Source: Candidatus Obscuribacter sp.
GTDB taxonomy: Bacteria > Cyanobacteriota > Vampirovibrionia > Obscuribacterales > Obscuribacteraceae
Assembly (NCBI GenBank): GCA_016718315.1
Contig: JADKDV010000008.1
Coordinates: 124,001 to 188,000, forward strand
Length of the DNA stretch: 64,000 nucleotides
Reading direction: 5' to 3'
Position 1 is the first letter of the stretch, and every line of letters begins with the position of its first letter. The notes under the pieces are model-generated. The model did not search any database and was not told the origin of the DNA. It saw nothing but the letters and a program-made list of their open reading frames with translations. Below are positions 8,220-17,629 of this stretch, in pieces. The translations under genes and the position numbers were made by a program.

Positions 8220-10346
8220 TTACCCGCGGGGGTAAAAAGCCTCTCCCTTTGCCGCCTTGTCGGCAATCAACTTGGCGGGCTTGTAGTTGGCTCCAGCCAC
8301 CTTGGAGAGGTGGTTGAGCTTCTGGTAGACCGTGCGCACGCCGATGGAATCAGCGTAGCCCAGCACACCACCGAGGAAGGGCGCGAATCCCGAACCAAAG
8401 ATCATCGCCAGGTCTAGCTGGGACGGCTCGGTGATCACGCCTTCGGAGAGGCAGAGTGCCGCTTCGTTGACCATGGGCAGGAAGAGGCGGTCCTGAATCG
8501 CGCTTTCCGACATCGTCTTGGGCGCTGCCGTGAGCACCGCCTGGATGTCGGGGTTGAGACCAGCGCGCTTGCCCTTCTCGTCGTAGAGATAGAGGCCCTT
8601 GCCACCCTTCTTGCCGAGCAGCTTGTGCTGCTCAATGGTGGCGATGATGCTCGGCGGCGCCAGGCGATCACCCAGAGCAGCGTGCATCACCTTGATCACG
8701 TGGGAGACGATGTCGAGGCCGACTTCGTCCATCAGCGCGATGGGACCCATGGGCATGCCAAAGCGGGTAGCCGCCTTGTCGATCTGGTCAGCCGGGACGC
8801 CTTCGAGCAGGAGCTGGATGGACTCCTTCATGTAAGGCGAGAGGATGCGGTTGACGACAAAGCCGGGGCCGTCGCCAGTGACCACAGTGGTCTTGCCCAC
8901 CTTCATGCCGAAGGCCTTGGCGGCAGCCACAGTCTCATCCGAGCTGGTGTCGGCAGCGACGACTTCCACCAGCTTCATCTTGTGCACCGGGTTGAAGAAG
9001 TGCAGTCCGACGACGTTGGCGGGGTTGGTCGCAGCGCGAGCCATTTCGTTGACCGAAAGCGAAGACGTGTTGGTGCCGAAGATGAACGGCTTGGTGATGA
9101 CCTTCTCGCACTCGGCGATAACGGCCTTCTTGACGCCCATCTTTTCGACCACGGCTTCAATAACCAGATCGCAGTCAGCCATGTCGGCATAAGCGAGGGT
9201 GCCCTTGACGGCGCCGTACTTCATGTCGGCTTCAGCACGGCTCATCTTGCGCTTCGCCACCAGACCATCGAAGAGTTCCTTGATGGCGTTCATGCCCTTG
9301 TCCAGAGCAGCCTGGTCGATGTCCTTGAGCACCACGCGGTAACCCGCATAGGCAGCGGACTGAGCGATACCAGCACCCATGACACCAGCGCCGATGACGC
9401 CGACTGTCTTGACGGTGATCGAAGGCTTGACGCCTTCCGGCATCTTCTTGGACTCGGTCTCGGCAAAGAAAATGCCGACCAGCGAACGAGACACAGCCGA
9501 GGTAGCAAGGCGCGCAAACGCCTGGCACTCGATTTCAAATGCCTTGTCCTCCGGCATGCCCCAGGTCTTGAGAATGACCTTGAGAGCTTCCAGCGGAGCC
9601 GGATACTTGCCCCGGGTCTGGGACATGATGATGTTGGTGGCCTGCTTCTGGAAGAGCATGCGACCAGCCGGAGTGCTCAGACCGTACTCCATCGCCTTCT
9701 GCTGGAAGGACTTGTTGTAGCGGTTGGGCTTGGCGCCGCGCGCGATCTCGATGGCGCGGGTGAGCAGAGCGGTCTGCGCAGTGGTCTCATCGACGAGACC
9801 CTGACGCCAGGCCTTGGTGGCATCCGACTTGTTGCCGGTGGAAATCATGGTGAAGCCATCCTGCAGGCCCAGAAGGCGCGGCAGGCGGACAGTACCACCC
9901 CAGCCCGGAATGAAGCCGAGAAGAACCTCGGGCACACCCAGCTGAGTCTTGGGATTGGTGGAAGCGACGCGATACTTGCACGCCAGAGTCAGCTCCAGAC
10001 CGCCGCCCAGACAGGTGCCGCTGATGGCAGCGACAGTCGGGTACGGCAGCTTGGAGAGACGATTGACGGCATCGCGACCGCTCTTGCAAGCCTGGTAGAT
10101 CTCCTGAGCGGGACGAGTCTGAAGGAAACGAATCTCCTTCACGTCGGCGCCGGCAAAGAAGCAGTCTTCCTTGCCCGAAGAAACAACGAGACCGCGCACA
10201 TCAGTACGGGCCTCGAGAGCGTCCATGGTGGCAGTGAATTCGGCGAAGAACTCCTGCGACAGGACATTGAGTTTGCTGTCGGGAGTATCGATCACGATGT
10301 GTGCGATACCTCCTTCCAGCATATTGAGAGTGACGATTTTAGCCAT
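8220..10346 (-). CDS. fadJ: Multifunctional enoyl-CoA hydratase / 3-hydroxyacyl-CoA dehydrogenase
   Basis: 708 residues from the ATG at 10346 (GAGGAC upstream). The N-terminal crotonase domain (about 1-190) hydrates trans-2-enoyl-CoA. A Rossmann NAD-binding domain follows (VGVIGAGVMGAGIAQ, about residue 315), then two 3-hydroxyacyl-CoA dehydrogenase C-terminal domains with the HFFNPVHKM signature. This is the classical alpha subunit of the beta-oxidation complex; FadB and FadJ cannot be separated by eye. The thiolase gene lies 56 bp upstream on the same strand, giving a thiolase-FadJ operon. Codons are markedly G/C-ending, as in the neighbouring fatty-acid genes. Confidence 0.95.
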   Translation of the reverse strand: MAKIVTLNMLEGGIAHIVIDTPDSKLNVLSQEFFAEFTATMDALEARTDVRGLVVSSGKEDCFFAGADVKEIRFLQTRPAQEIYQACKSGRDAVNRLSKLPYPTVAAISGTCLGGGLELTLACKYRVASTNPKTQLGVPEVLLGFIPGWGGTVRLPRLLGLQDGFTMISTGNKSDATKAWRQGLVDETTAQTALLTRAIEIARGAKPNRYNKSFQQKAMEYGLSTPAGRMLFQKQATNIIMSQTRGKYPAPLEALKVILKTWGMPEDKAFEIECQAFARLATSAVSRSLVGIFFAETESKKMPEGVKPSITVKTVGVIGAGVMGAGIAQSAAYAGYRVVLKDIDQAALDKGMNAIKELFDGLVAKRKMSRAEADMKYGAVKGTLAYADMADCDLVIEAVVEKMGVKKAVIAECEKVITKPFIFGTNTSSLSVNEMARAATNPANVVGLHFFNPVHKMKLVEVVAADTSSDETVAAAKAFGMKVGKTTVVTGDGPGFVVNRILSPYMKESIQLLLEGVPADQIDKAATRFGMPMGPIALMDEVGLDIVSHVIKVMHAALGDRLAPPSIIATIEQHKLLGKKGGKGLYLYDEKGKRAGLNPDIQAVLTAAPKTMSESAIQDRLFLPMVNEAALCLSEGVITEPSQLDLAMIFGSGFAPFLGGVLGYADSIGVRTVYQKLNHLSKVAGANYKPAKLIADKAAKGEAFYPRG

Positions 10347-10402
10347 TTTTGTCCTCGATATCGAAGCTATTGTTGTTGGAATCAGCAATCAAAATCGCTG
10401 GA

Positions 10403-11641
10403 TTAGGCCTGAGCGTCAGGGTTGCGCACCAGGGTGGCAATACCCATACCGCCACCGATGCAGAGTGCAGCGATGCCGTACTTCTTGTTGCGCGCCTTGA
10501 GCTCATGAGCGAGCGTCAGGATCAGGCGAGCACCGGACATGCCGATGGGGTGACCCATGGCAATGGCGCCGCCATTGACGTTGACCTTCTCGCGATCCAG
10601 CTCCAGGAGCTTCTCGCAAGAGAGGTACTGCACAGCAAAGGCTTCGTTCAGTTCGACCAGGTCGATATCAGCCAGGGTCAGGTCGTTGCGGGCAAGCAGA
10701 GCCTTGATCGCTTCGACCGGGCCGATGCCCATCTGCTCCGGCGTGACACCGACCGACACATGGTCGACCAGCTCAGCCAGGGGCTTGACGCCGAGTTCGG
10801 CGACCTTGTGCTCAGAGGCGAGCACGAGAGCGCAGGCGCCATCGTTGAGACCGGAGGCATTACCGGCGGTGATGACGCGGGTGCCGAGCACGGGACCGAG
10901 ACCGGCAAGAGCCTCCTTGGAGGTCTTACGCGGATGCTCATCGCGAGCGAAGAAGCCGCGACCGGGCACCTCGATGGGATCGATTTCGACATCGAAACGA
11001 CCGGACTTGATGGCGTTGGCGGCAAGGGTCTGGCTGCGCAGCGCATATTCGTCGGCCGCTTCGCGACTGACATTGTATGCATCCGCCAGGTTTTGAGCAG
11101 TCTGCGCCATGGCGATGGACTGCTGGTCCTTGAGCAGCTTGGTGGGAGCAAGCCCGTTGTCGGCCAGTGCAAACGGCACAGGGCGCGGTCCGAGCTTGGT
11201 AAACTTGAGGTACTTGGAGATCGGACCGGACCAGCGATATTCGCCGGGGATCAGATAGGGTACCGTCGACATGGATTCGGCACCGCCGGCGATGACAAGC
11301 TCGGCGCGGTCAAGCGCGATCATGTCCATACCGAGGTTGACTGCTTCCATGCCCGAGCCGCACTGACGCTGCACGGTCATCGCCGGCGTACCAGCGGGCA
11401 GACCTGCACGCAGCCAGGCGAAGCGGCCGGTGTTGGGGGTGTAGGAGCTCTGATAGCCATGACCGAGGATGACGTGGTCAATGCTATTCGCGTCGACACC
11501 AGCGCGGCGGATGGCGTTGACCATCACGTGACCGGCCAGCTTGTCCACAGGGACATTGCGAAGCGTACGGCCGAACGACCCTACGGGCGTGCGGCTGCCA
11601 GAAAGAAGATAAATCCGAGTGTGGGGATTCCGAGATTTCAT
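10403..11641 (-). CDS. fadI: Acetyl-CoA acyltransferase (3-ketoacyl-CoA thiolase)
   Basis: 412 residues; ATG with GGAG 6 nt upstream. Thiolase fold with the acyl-accepting C94 in QRQCGSGMEA, the NEAFAVQ loop, the GGAIAMGHPIGMSGAR histidine motif, and the second cysteine in CIGGGMGIA. It cleaves 3-ketoacyl-CoA with CoA to give acetyl-CoA, the last step of each beta-oxidation round. First gene of the operon with the multifunctional enzyme. A biosynthetic acetoacetyl-CoA thiolase role is possible in principle, but pairing with FadJ points to degradation. Confidence 0.93.
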   Translation of the reverse strand: MKSRNPHTRIYLLSGSRTPVGSFGRTLRNVPVDKLAGHVMVNAIRRAGVDANSIDHVILGHGYQSSYTPNTGRFAWLRAGLPAGTPAMTVQRQCGSGMEAVNLGMDMIALDRAELVIAGGAESMSTVPYLIPGEYRWSGPISKYLKFTKLGPRPVPFALADNGLAPTKLLKDQQSIAMAQTAQNLADAYNVSREAADEYALRSQTLAANAIKSGRFDVEIDPIEVPGRGFFARDEHPRKTSKEALAGLGPVLGTRVITAGNASGLNDGACALVLASEHKVAELGVKPLAELVDHVSVGVTPEQMGIGPVEAIKALLARNDLTLADIDLVELNEAFAVQYLSCEKLLELDREKVNVNGGAIAMGHPIGMSGARLILTLAHELKARNKKYGIAALCIGGGMGIATLVRNPDAQA

Positions 11642-11668
11642 GAGATTCTCCGTCTTATTTCAGGCTCT

Positions 11669-11697
11669 ATTGTCAGACACTGTAATGCAGATAGCAA
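11669..11697 (-). promoter_or_regulatory. Possible sigma70-type promoter of the thiolase operon
   Basis: On the minus strand TTGCTA (-35, 11697-11692) and GACAAT (-10, 11674-11669) are separated by exactly 17 bp, about 28 bp upstream of the thiolase start. Each box matches consensus at four of six positions, so this is only a candidate. Confidence 0.35.
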
Positions 11698-11906
11698 CAT
11701 TTTGCCTCATACATACCGTGCCCATCAATTGGAAACCTTATCCGGGTGTACCGGAGCGTTTGAAAGGTGTTTTTGTTGAACGAAGATACAATTCTCGGCA
11801 AGAAGTTTGGTTCTTACAGAGACATTTACCATGCGGATACAGAACACACCGGCTGACAGGCCGAGAATGTCCGCATCCACATCTGGTGGATTAGGGTGAC
11901 GGGAGT

Positions 11907-11951
11907 GATGCTTCTGTCTGATAACTAACTAGTCATCGTGACAGAAGCATC
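11907..11951. terminator. Perfect 12-bp inverted repeat after the patatin gene
   Basis: GATGCTTCTGTC (11907-11918) pairs exactly with GACAGAAGCATC (11940-11951), 14 bp beyond the stop of the patatin-like gene. There is no T tract on the minus strand, so it may be a factor-dependent terminator or an RNA-stabilising hairpin. The rest of the 323-bp gap (11642-11964) holds only the thiolase promoter candidate. Confidence 0.55.
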
Positions 11952-11964
11952 TCCGTCGACTCAT

Positions 11965-13053
11965 TCACCACAAACCAGCAGACGTGAGCAGAGCTTCCGT
12001 CCGCGTTGAGAGTAGACCAGGTCTGGCGCGCGACTGCTTGCAGTAAGCAACCATATCCTGGAATTCTTCCACGAGCCTTTCGGCAACCGCGAGGCGATCA
12101 CCGGTAAGCAGACCTGCGGCCTTGAGACTGGGGACAGCGCCCATGTATCCAGACATGACAGCCTGCCACTTCTGGTCACGCGTGAGCGTGAACTGCAGCG
12201 AGCTGAAGTTGAACTCGGTGGGCTGGATCATGATGTAGCCGTTGTCGTTGGACAGGGGCTCGGGCTCATGCGGCGGCAAGCAAAGCTCACCACAGATGAC
12301 CTTCCACCAGCGCAACTTCATGCGGCTCCATTTGCTGTCTGCGTCACCATCGCCCACATCGCAGACGATGATGTCGTGCGGACGGGCTCCATAAAAACGC
12401 TCCGGTACGCTGACCGGGGTGCGGTTTTCTTTGGAGAGTGCCCCGTCATGCAGCCAGTACTTTTCACCAGATGCTTCCAAGGGGACAGCATCGATGATGC
12501 CAGGGACAGCACAGCTGCCACGGATAGCTGCACCCAGAGGGCCGGCTTCAGTGGCAAGGAGGCGGTAAGTGCCATCAGCTTGACGCAGATGCACTCCCGT
12601 TTTGGTGAAGATGAGCTGATCGTCGCCGACACAGGCCATCGTCCAATACTTTGAAGGCCAGGTCGGAACCTTGCCCTCGATGAAGCCACCCAGTTTTTCG
12701 GAGCTAAGAACTCCGAAGCGAGGACGAGTTTTTTCGTACCGACGCTGCATCAGGGAGGCAAAGAGAATTTTCAACATGCCGCCGCGCCGGGTCAAAAGAC
12801 TCGCGAAGTCGACATCGAGCGCTGTAGCGACAGCGGTTTTAGCGTCCATGCCAGAGGCAGTAAAAGCAGTGGGCAAAGACCCGCCGCTGATACCTCCGAT
12901 GGACTTCCAGTTAGTGATCCCAGCGTGATGGCACGCAAGAACTACGCCTGCTCCTGCAAGAATAGCCCTGGACCCGCCGCTGGAAATAAGCAAGTGCATT
13001 TCCCTCGTCGAAGGCATAGCCTCCGGCGGGGACTTGTTAGTATTCGAGCTCAT
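11965..13053 (-). CDS. Patatin-like phospholipase / lipid acyl hydrolase
   Basis: 362 residues. The patatin Ser-Asp dyad is visible: a glycine-rich oxyanion segment SSGGSRA (about residues 24-30), nucleophile S56 in GISGG, and D203 in LHDGALS, the family's DG[AG] motif. No signal peptide, so likely cytoplasmic or membrane-peripheral. It should release fatty acids from lipids. Its location beside thiolase, FadJ and acyl-CoA synthetase genes suggests it feeds beta-oxidation. Not clearly in the same transcript, because a strong hairpin separates it from the thiolase gene. Confidence 0.85.
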   Translation of the reverse strand: MSSNTNKSPPEAMPSTREMHLLISSGGSRAILAGAGVVLACHHAGITNWKSIGGISGGSLPTAFTASGMDAKTAVATALDVDFASLLTRRGGMLKILFASLMQRRYEKTRPRFGVLSSEKLGGFIEGKVPTWPSKYWTMACVGDDQLIFTKTGVHLRQADGTYRLLATEAGPLGAAIRGSCAVPGIIDAVPLEASGEKYWLHDGALSKENRTPVSVPERFYGARPHDIIVCDVGDGDADSKWSRMKLRWWKVICGELCLPPHEPEPLSNDNGYIMIQPTEFNFSSLQFTLTRDQKWQAVMSGYMGAVPSLKAAGLLTGDRLAVAERLVEEFQDMVAYCKQSRARPGLLSTRTEALLTSAGLW

Positions 13054-14078
13054 TTTTATGCTCCGTTACACTTTGGCGGATGCCAATTGGAATTACAGCC
13101 AGTCAAAAGTCAGAGGCACTACATGAGTGCTCGCTGCTGGCTGAAATGAAAATGGGTGAGAAAGAAAGAGTGGGTTGGTTGTATCCCTGGGGTGGTTGAA
13201 GAAAAGTGCTTGTAGACACTAAGAGAAATCCGCCTGCGCGCTCAACAGCTCAAGGCTCTTAGAGAAGGCTCTGATCATGACTTTTGTTTTATAACTCTCT
13301 GCAAAAAGAGCCCATAAAGAGCGAAAAACTGTAAAGCTCGCTGGCCCGGCTCCGCGAAGCACAGCTAAAAGCCCATGCGGTGGGACTTTACAAAGAAGCG
13401 GAGCTAGCGAAATACCTCAACCTTGTCAAGCACAAAACACTTCACACAACCGGGCGAGCACTTTGCAACCAGTCCGCAAAAATCAAAGCAAACGAGCTAG
13501 AAACCACTGTTTCCAAGCGGTCGCATTACTGTCGCTAATGTCAACTAAAACTGCACCAATTAAAAATCGAGCTGTCATCGCGCATGGTGCTTTTTAAAGC
13601 AATTTCAGTATGAGTTAACTCCACACGCGCATTCCGAGAATTTCTTTAGCTAATTAAAGCTCATGATTCTTGAGATTAACAGCTGATCTCCCATAGGGTG
13701 CAGGCATCTTCAACAACACAAAGAAAAAAACATTGGTCTAAAAAAACGCAGCGCAAAACCCAAGACCTGACCCCACAGCTCCAACCTGCAAGTTCTCACT
13801 GAAATAGTGAGTTCCAGACAGGCTCAAGCTGCAACCAACCAGTGTTTAACCCAGACGTTCACCACGCCTGGCTTTGCTCTGCCTATGCACCGCCACTGCT
13901 TTGTTCATGCACTGCTTTGTTCATGCACTGCTTTGGCTCTGCTCTCGTGCCGGTGCCGCTCCGCTGCACCGCTGCGCATTGCCTTCACGTTACGCCCTGC
14001 GCATACAGCGCGGATCTTCTTTAACCCGCATCGGGCACCCCGTGCTCAATGCAATCCGAATCTTCGGGAGAAAAACCC
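13054..14078. other. About 1-kb intergenic region with possible decayed coding remnants
   Basis: No intact gene. Two adjacent plus-strand open stretches without start codons (13216-13317 and, in another frame, 13335-13538) have helical-repeat-like amino-acid character (for example AQLKAHAVGLYKEAELAKY) and may be the remains of one gene. A 16-bp tandem repeat (CACTGCTTTGTTCATG, 2.6 copies) lies at 13894-13934. The promoter of the acyl-CoA synthetase should lie in the last few hundred bases, but I see no clear boxes. Confidence 0.4.
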
Positions 14079-16169
14079 ATGGCAAAGACTTACACCTCTG
14101 TGACCCAACGGGTCTGGCAGCTCATTGGCGAGAAGCCGGACGCGATTCATACGATTTTGCCAAGCCAGGATCGTGCGGCATCTCGTGCGCGTGACCTGCG
14201 TAAGAATTCTTCTGCGACCAGCGCGGCCAATCGTCCCGGATGCATCGGCATCACGCGCGCCGAAGCCGGTCACATGATTGCCGAAGCGACTCTGTTCCTG
14301 CAAAGCAAGGGACTCTCGCGCGGCGATCGCATCTCCATCCTCGGCTGGGACACGTTCCACTTCCTCGCGTTGAGCCGTGCTGCAAAGGGTCTTGGACTCG
14401 TCCTCGCCCCGCCGCACCCCAACTCGACCAAAGAGCAGAACGTCCACGTCCTCAACGACTCGCAGCCGGCCATCATCATCGCCGACAATCAGCGTCTGAT
14501 CGACACCCTCATCGACCTGTCGCAGTTCAAGCGCGTGCGCCTGAACGGTCAGGAAGTGGCTGCCGATCAAAGCGGTCTCGATGACAACCTGCCCACCTGC
14601 ACCTTCGACGAAGTGTTCAAGCACTGCCCGAGCGTCCAGAACCGTCCGGTGGACGAAAACGGCGTGGTGCAGCCGCTCCAGTTCCGCGACGAAGCGAAAG
14701 CCGAATACGCGCGACTGCTCAAGCTGTTCACCACCCCGGGCGGCGCTCTGCCCTACGAGATGTCCGATCCGGTGCTGATCATCTACACCTCGGGCTCCAC
14801 CGGTCTGCCCAAGGGCGTCGTGCACACGCACAATAGCCAGGCAGCCATCTGCGAGATGCTGCGCGGCGCCATGCCCTTCGGCGAAGAGCACATCATCATG
14901 CACCTTCTGCCCTGGTCGCACATCTTCGGTGAGACCAATGGTCGGGAGCTGGCAGAAGCGATGGGCTGCATCAACTCCTACGCCGAGCCGACCAACTTCA
15001 AGGACATGCTGCCCCTGATCCGGCCGCATCTGCTCCTCGCCGTGCCGCTGCTCTGGAATCGCCTCAAGAGCGAGGTCGAAAACCAGGTCAACGGTGCAGA
15101 AGATATCAAAACCTTGCTGAAGAAGCAGGGCTTCGCAATCTTCAAGAAAGCCAACTCAGCTGCCCTCAAGCTGTCCTTGGCCAAATGGGCGTTGTCCATC
15201 CGGACCACGTCCGAGTACAGCAAGCCCGAGGTGAACGACAAGGACGGTGCAGTGGTGCGCACATTCAAGCGCATCAAGCACAATCTGTCGCACGCCACCA
15301 GGCAACCTGGTCGCTGGGCTGCTCGCAAGTTCGTCTGCCCTGGCATCCTGGCCAAGGCTGGTCTCGACCACATCGTCATGAGCGTCTCGGGCAGCGCGGC
15401 GATTCCGGCAGAGACGACCAAGTTCTTCCAGTACATCGGCGTCCAGCTGCGGGAGGGCTACGGCTCATCCGAAAGCGCTGGCGGCTGGTGTGTCAACCTG
15501 CTCGATGACTTCGAGATGGGTTCGCTGGGCAAGCCGCTTCCCGGTGCCGAAATCCGCATCGTCCCTGTCCCCGGCATGCCGGCTGGCACGGGCGAAGTGG
15601 AAGTGCGCGGCGACTTCATGTTCGCTGGCTACTGGCGCAATCCCGTCAAGACCGCCGAAGTCTTCACTGCCGACGGCTGGTTCAAGATGGGCGACACCGT
15701 GAGACACGCCGCCAACGGCCGCCTCTGGTTCGAAGGTCGCGGCAGCATCAAGAAGTTGAGCACCGGTGAATTCTACTCGGAAGAGCGCGTGCAAACGGCT
15801 CTGGAAGCCTCTCCGCTGCTGTCGGCTGCTGTGCCGACGGGCGAAGGCTACGGCTGCATCGGCGCGCTGATGTTCCTCGACCCCGGCGCCGCCAAGCGTC
15901 TGGTCGGATTGCCCAGCGATGGCAGTGACAAGTGGGAGTACTGGATCAACCATCCGCAGATCCTGGCTGCCTGCAAGGACATCGTCACCGCCGGCAACAA
16001 GGCGCTGCTGGAGGCTCCGGAGTCGCTCAAGTGGGAGCAGGTGCGCAAGTTTACCCTCTGCCCGGGTGAGCTGACCATCGAAAACGGTCTGCGCACCAAC
16101 ACCAACAAGCCCAAGAACAAGGAAGTGCGCAAGCTCTTCGCCGACAAAGTGACCAAGATGTACGGCTGA
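14079..16169 (+). CDS. fadD: AMP-dependent long-chain acyl-CoA synthetase
   Basis: 696 residues from the ATG at 14079 (GGGAG about 9 nt upstream); an in-frame ATG at 14049 is less well supported. ANL superfamily: P-loop-like YTSGSTGLPKG, the adenine-binding region GYGSSES, and the hinge region around GDTVRHAANGRLWFEGR. The enzyme activates fatty acids to acyl-CoA through an acyl-adenylate, supplying the beta-oxidation genes next door. The linker between the two halves is longer than in E. coli FadD. Very C/G-ending codons. Transcribed alone, ending at a good intrinsic terminator. Confidence 0.92.
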   Translation: MAKTYTSVTQRVWQLIGEKPDAIHTILPSQDRAASRARDLRKNSSATSAANRPGCIGITRAEAGHMIAEATLFLQSKGLSRGDRISILGWDTFHFLALSRAAKGLGLVLAPPHPNSTKEQNVHVLNDSQPAIIIADNQRLIDTLIDLSQFKRVRLNGQEVAADQSGLDDNLPTCTFDEVFKHCPSVQNRPVDENGVVQPLQFRDEAKAEYARLLKLFTTPGGALPYEMSDPVLIIYTSGSTGLPKGVVHTHNSQAAICEMLRGAMPFGEEHIIMHLLPWSHIFGETNGRELAEAMGCINSYAEPTNFKDMLPLIRPHLLLAVPLLWNRLKSEVENQVNGAEDIKTLLKKQGFAIFKKANSAALKLSLAKWALSIRTTSEYSKPEVNDKDGAVVRTFKRIKHNLSHATRQPGRWAARKFVCPGILAKAGLDHIVMSVSGSAAIPAETTKFFQYIGVQLREGYGSSESAGGWCVNLLDDFEMGSLGKPLPGAEIRIVPVPGMPAGTGEVEVRGDFMFAGYWRNPVKTAEVFTADGWFKMGDTVRHAANGRLWFEGRGSIKKLSTGEFYSEERVQTALEASPLLSAAVPTGEGYGCIGALMFLDPGAAKRLVGLPSDGSDKWEYWINHPQILAACKDIVTAGNKALLEAPESLKWEQVRKFTLCPGELTIENGLRTNTNKPKNKEVRKLFADKVTKMYG

Positions 16170-16288
16170 CCACAAGTTAGCCCGAGCATTTGAACAATCC
16201 ACAACTAAGCTAAATGCGCTACTCGGGCTGGTCAGTACACGTCAGTACGCACCAGTCCGAGAGTGTCATAGAGCGTTCGCCACTACAA

Positions 16289-16326
16289 AGGCCGATAGAC
16301 CCTAACCGGTCTATTGGCCTTTGCCT
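16289..16326 (+). terminator. Intrinsic terminator of the acyl-CoA synthetase gene
   Basis: AGGCCGATAGACC (16289-16301) pairs with GGTCTATTGGCCT (16308-16320) with one mismatch, and the stem is followed by TTTGCCTTTT. It lies about 120 bp after the fadD stop. Confidence 0.85.
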
Positions 16327-16741
16327 TTTCAACTACCCCTTTAATCTCTTGTTCCTGACTCAGCAAACCTCTTCGCCCCACCCCCTTTTTTTCTCAATTT
16401 CTACTACATTCTATAGTCTCACAAGCCATAGCAGATATCACCACACACCCCCTATTTATCATCAAATTGACCTCAGCAAAACCAACTGCAAAAGACACAA
16501 AATAATTGTAAAGAAAGTATTGTAAAGCAATATTACACGGGCGTTTCAGGGTTTTCTCATTTTTCAAACGCCGCCACCGTGGGCGGTTGCGCTGTCAAAC
16601 AGATTTAATTTTGAGCTTAACATAGCTGGCGTGTTTTTTCACCAGTCAAAAAAGAGAGACCCCGCCTCTCGTCCTGCCGTGCTCTAACACTCTCGTCCTG
16701 CCGTGCTCCAACACTCTTGTCCTGCCGTCCCTTCCGCCCCA
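16327..16741. other. Intergenic region with a 24-bp tandem repeat
   Basis: No gene accepted; the one open frame crossing it (16214-16525) runs through the terminator. A GC-rich CCGCC/GGCGG hairpin lies near 16570-16587. A 24-bp tandem repeat with unit CTCGTCCTGCCGTGCTCTAA plus CACT occupies 16668-16730 in about 2.6 copies, ending only 11 bp from the stop of the methyltransferase gene. Confidence 0.5.
16668..16730. repeat. 24-bp tandem repeat, about 2.6 copies
   Basis: Units at 16668-16691, 16692-16715 and partial 16716-16730, differing by single substitutions. On the minus strand they fall in the 3' untranslated region of the TrmJ-like gene. Confidence 0.8.
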
Positions 16742-17572
16742 TCATCCTCGGTCGGCACCGTTAGCGGCAACAGCAATATTCGCCAGTTTAAGTAGAGCAC
16801 CTCGTAACAGGTCGGTTTCTCTTTGCGTAGCATGCGCTCTTTGATAAAACTGCCTTAGCTCCATCATCACTCTGTCGTGATTGTAAGTCCTGGTAAAACC
16901 AGCATGGTGCAGGACCTTACCCAGGTGTTCAAACAAAATATCATCGGTACTACCAGTAGACAGCGGCTCAATCTCAGCCTCAGACCCAAACCCAGACCCA
17001 GCCTCAACAACTGCACTCCCAGACCCAGCCCCAACAACAGCACTTCCAGATCCAACATCAGCACTTCCACCGTCATTCAGCGCTTCCAGACAATTGGCTA
17101 TTTCATAAGCACAGATACCAGCAGCTTGAGCCAGATTGAGTGCAGCAAAATCAGGATTGGTAGGCACAGTAACAATATGATGACAGCGCGCCAGCTCAGC
17201 ATTGGTCAAACCATCGCGCTCATCACCAAACACAATCGCCATTTTATTGCCCTTAGCCAGACGACTCAGCTCAGGTGCGATCACTCGTATCGGCACAGGC
17301 TCCAGCTGTCTTTGCTGACAAGATGTGGTGCCAATAGCAACTGCAATATCAGCAAGAGCCTCTTCAAGGCTTTCAAACAATTCACTATTTTTCAAAACAT
17401 CTATAGCATCCACAGCCATACGCCTGGCTTCTGAGTCTTTGTAGTCTTTTGGTGCTTTTACAAAACGCAATTTTGTAAAACCAAAATTTTTCATCACTCT
17501 GGCAATAGAGCCTATATTGCCTAAAAAATTAGGTCGCACCAGGACAAAATAGCAATTATCAAAACCAGCCAA
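16742..17572 (-). CDS. TrmJ/SpoU-family RNA 2'-O-ribose methyltransferase
   Basis: 276 residues. TTG start at 17572, chosen because GAGG lies 8 nt upstream. SPOUT motifs: motif 1 RPNFLGNIGSIARVMKNFG, motif 2 FGDERDGLTN, motif 3 NPDFAALNLAQAAGICAYE. The enzyme transfers methyl from S-adenosylmethionine to a ribose 2'-OH in tRNA or rRNA; order and length resemble TrmJ. Between the catalytic domain and the C-terminal helical extension (FEHLGKVLHHAGFTR) sits an unusual roughly 35-residue Gly/Ser/Ala/Val repeat (GSADVGSGSAVVGAGSGSA and onward) encoded by a small minisatellite. Confidence 0.88.
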   Translation of the reverse strand: MAGFDNCYFVLVRPNFLGNIGSIARVMKNFGFTKLRFVKAPKDYKDSEARRMAVDAIDVLKNSELFESLEEALADIAVAIGTTSCQQRQLEPVPIRVIAPELSRLAKGNKMAIVFGDERDGLTNAELARCHHIVTVPTNPDFAALNLAQAAGICAYEIANCLEALNDGGSADVGSGSAVVGAGSGSAVVEAGSGFGSEAEIEPLSTGSTDDILFEHLGKVLHHAGFTRTYNHDRVMMELRQFYQRAHATQRETDLLRGALLKLANIAVAANGADRG

Positions 17573-17629
17573 AGCGCTACCTCAACCAATGCCACTAAAA
17601 CTCACAGTGACATAGAGTATCATTATCCA

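Noticed and set aside
7942..8235. Overlapping short frames on both strands, one with a possible membrane segment
   Set aside because: No ribosome sites, and both run through the hairpins downstream of the FadJ-type gene.
8625..10406. 593-codon plus-strand frame opposite the FadJ-type gene
   Set aside because: It is the antisense shadow of a G/C-rich gene with strong family motifs on the other strand; its His/Asp/Gly-rich translation is typical of such shadows.
10349..11779. 476-codon plus-strand frame opposite the thiolase gene
   Set aside because: Antisense shadow; the minus strand encodes a complete thiolase.
13807..14103. Cys/Ala-rich short frames before the acyl-CoA synthetase gene
   Set aside because: They arise from a 16-bp tandem repeat and have no ribosome site.
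14046..15029. 327-codon minus-strand frame opposite the acyl-CoA synthetase gene
   Set aside because: Shadow of the G/C-rich synthetase gene, which has all ANL motifs.
16214..16525. 103-codon plus-strand frame after the acyl-CoA synthetase gene
   Set aside because: It contains the intrinsic terminator of that gene and has no ribosome site.
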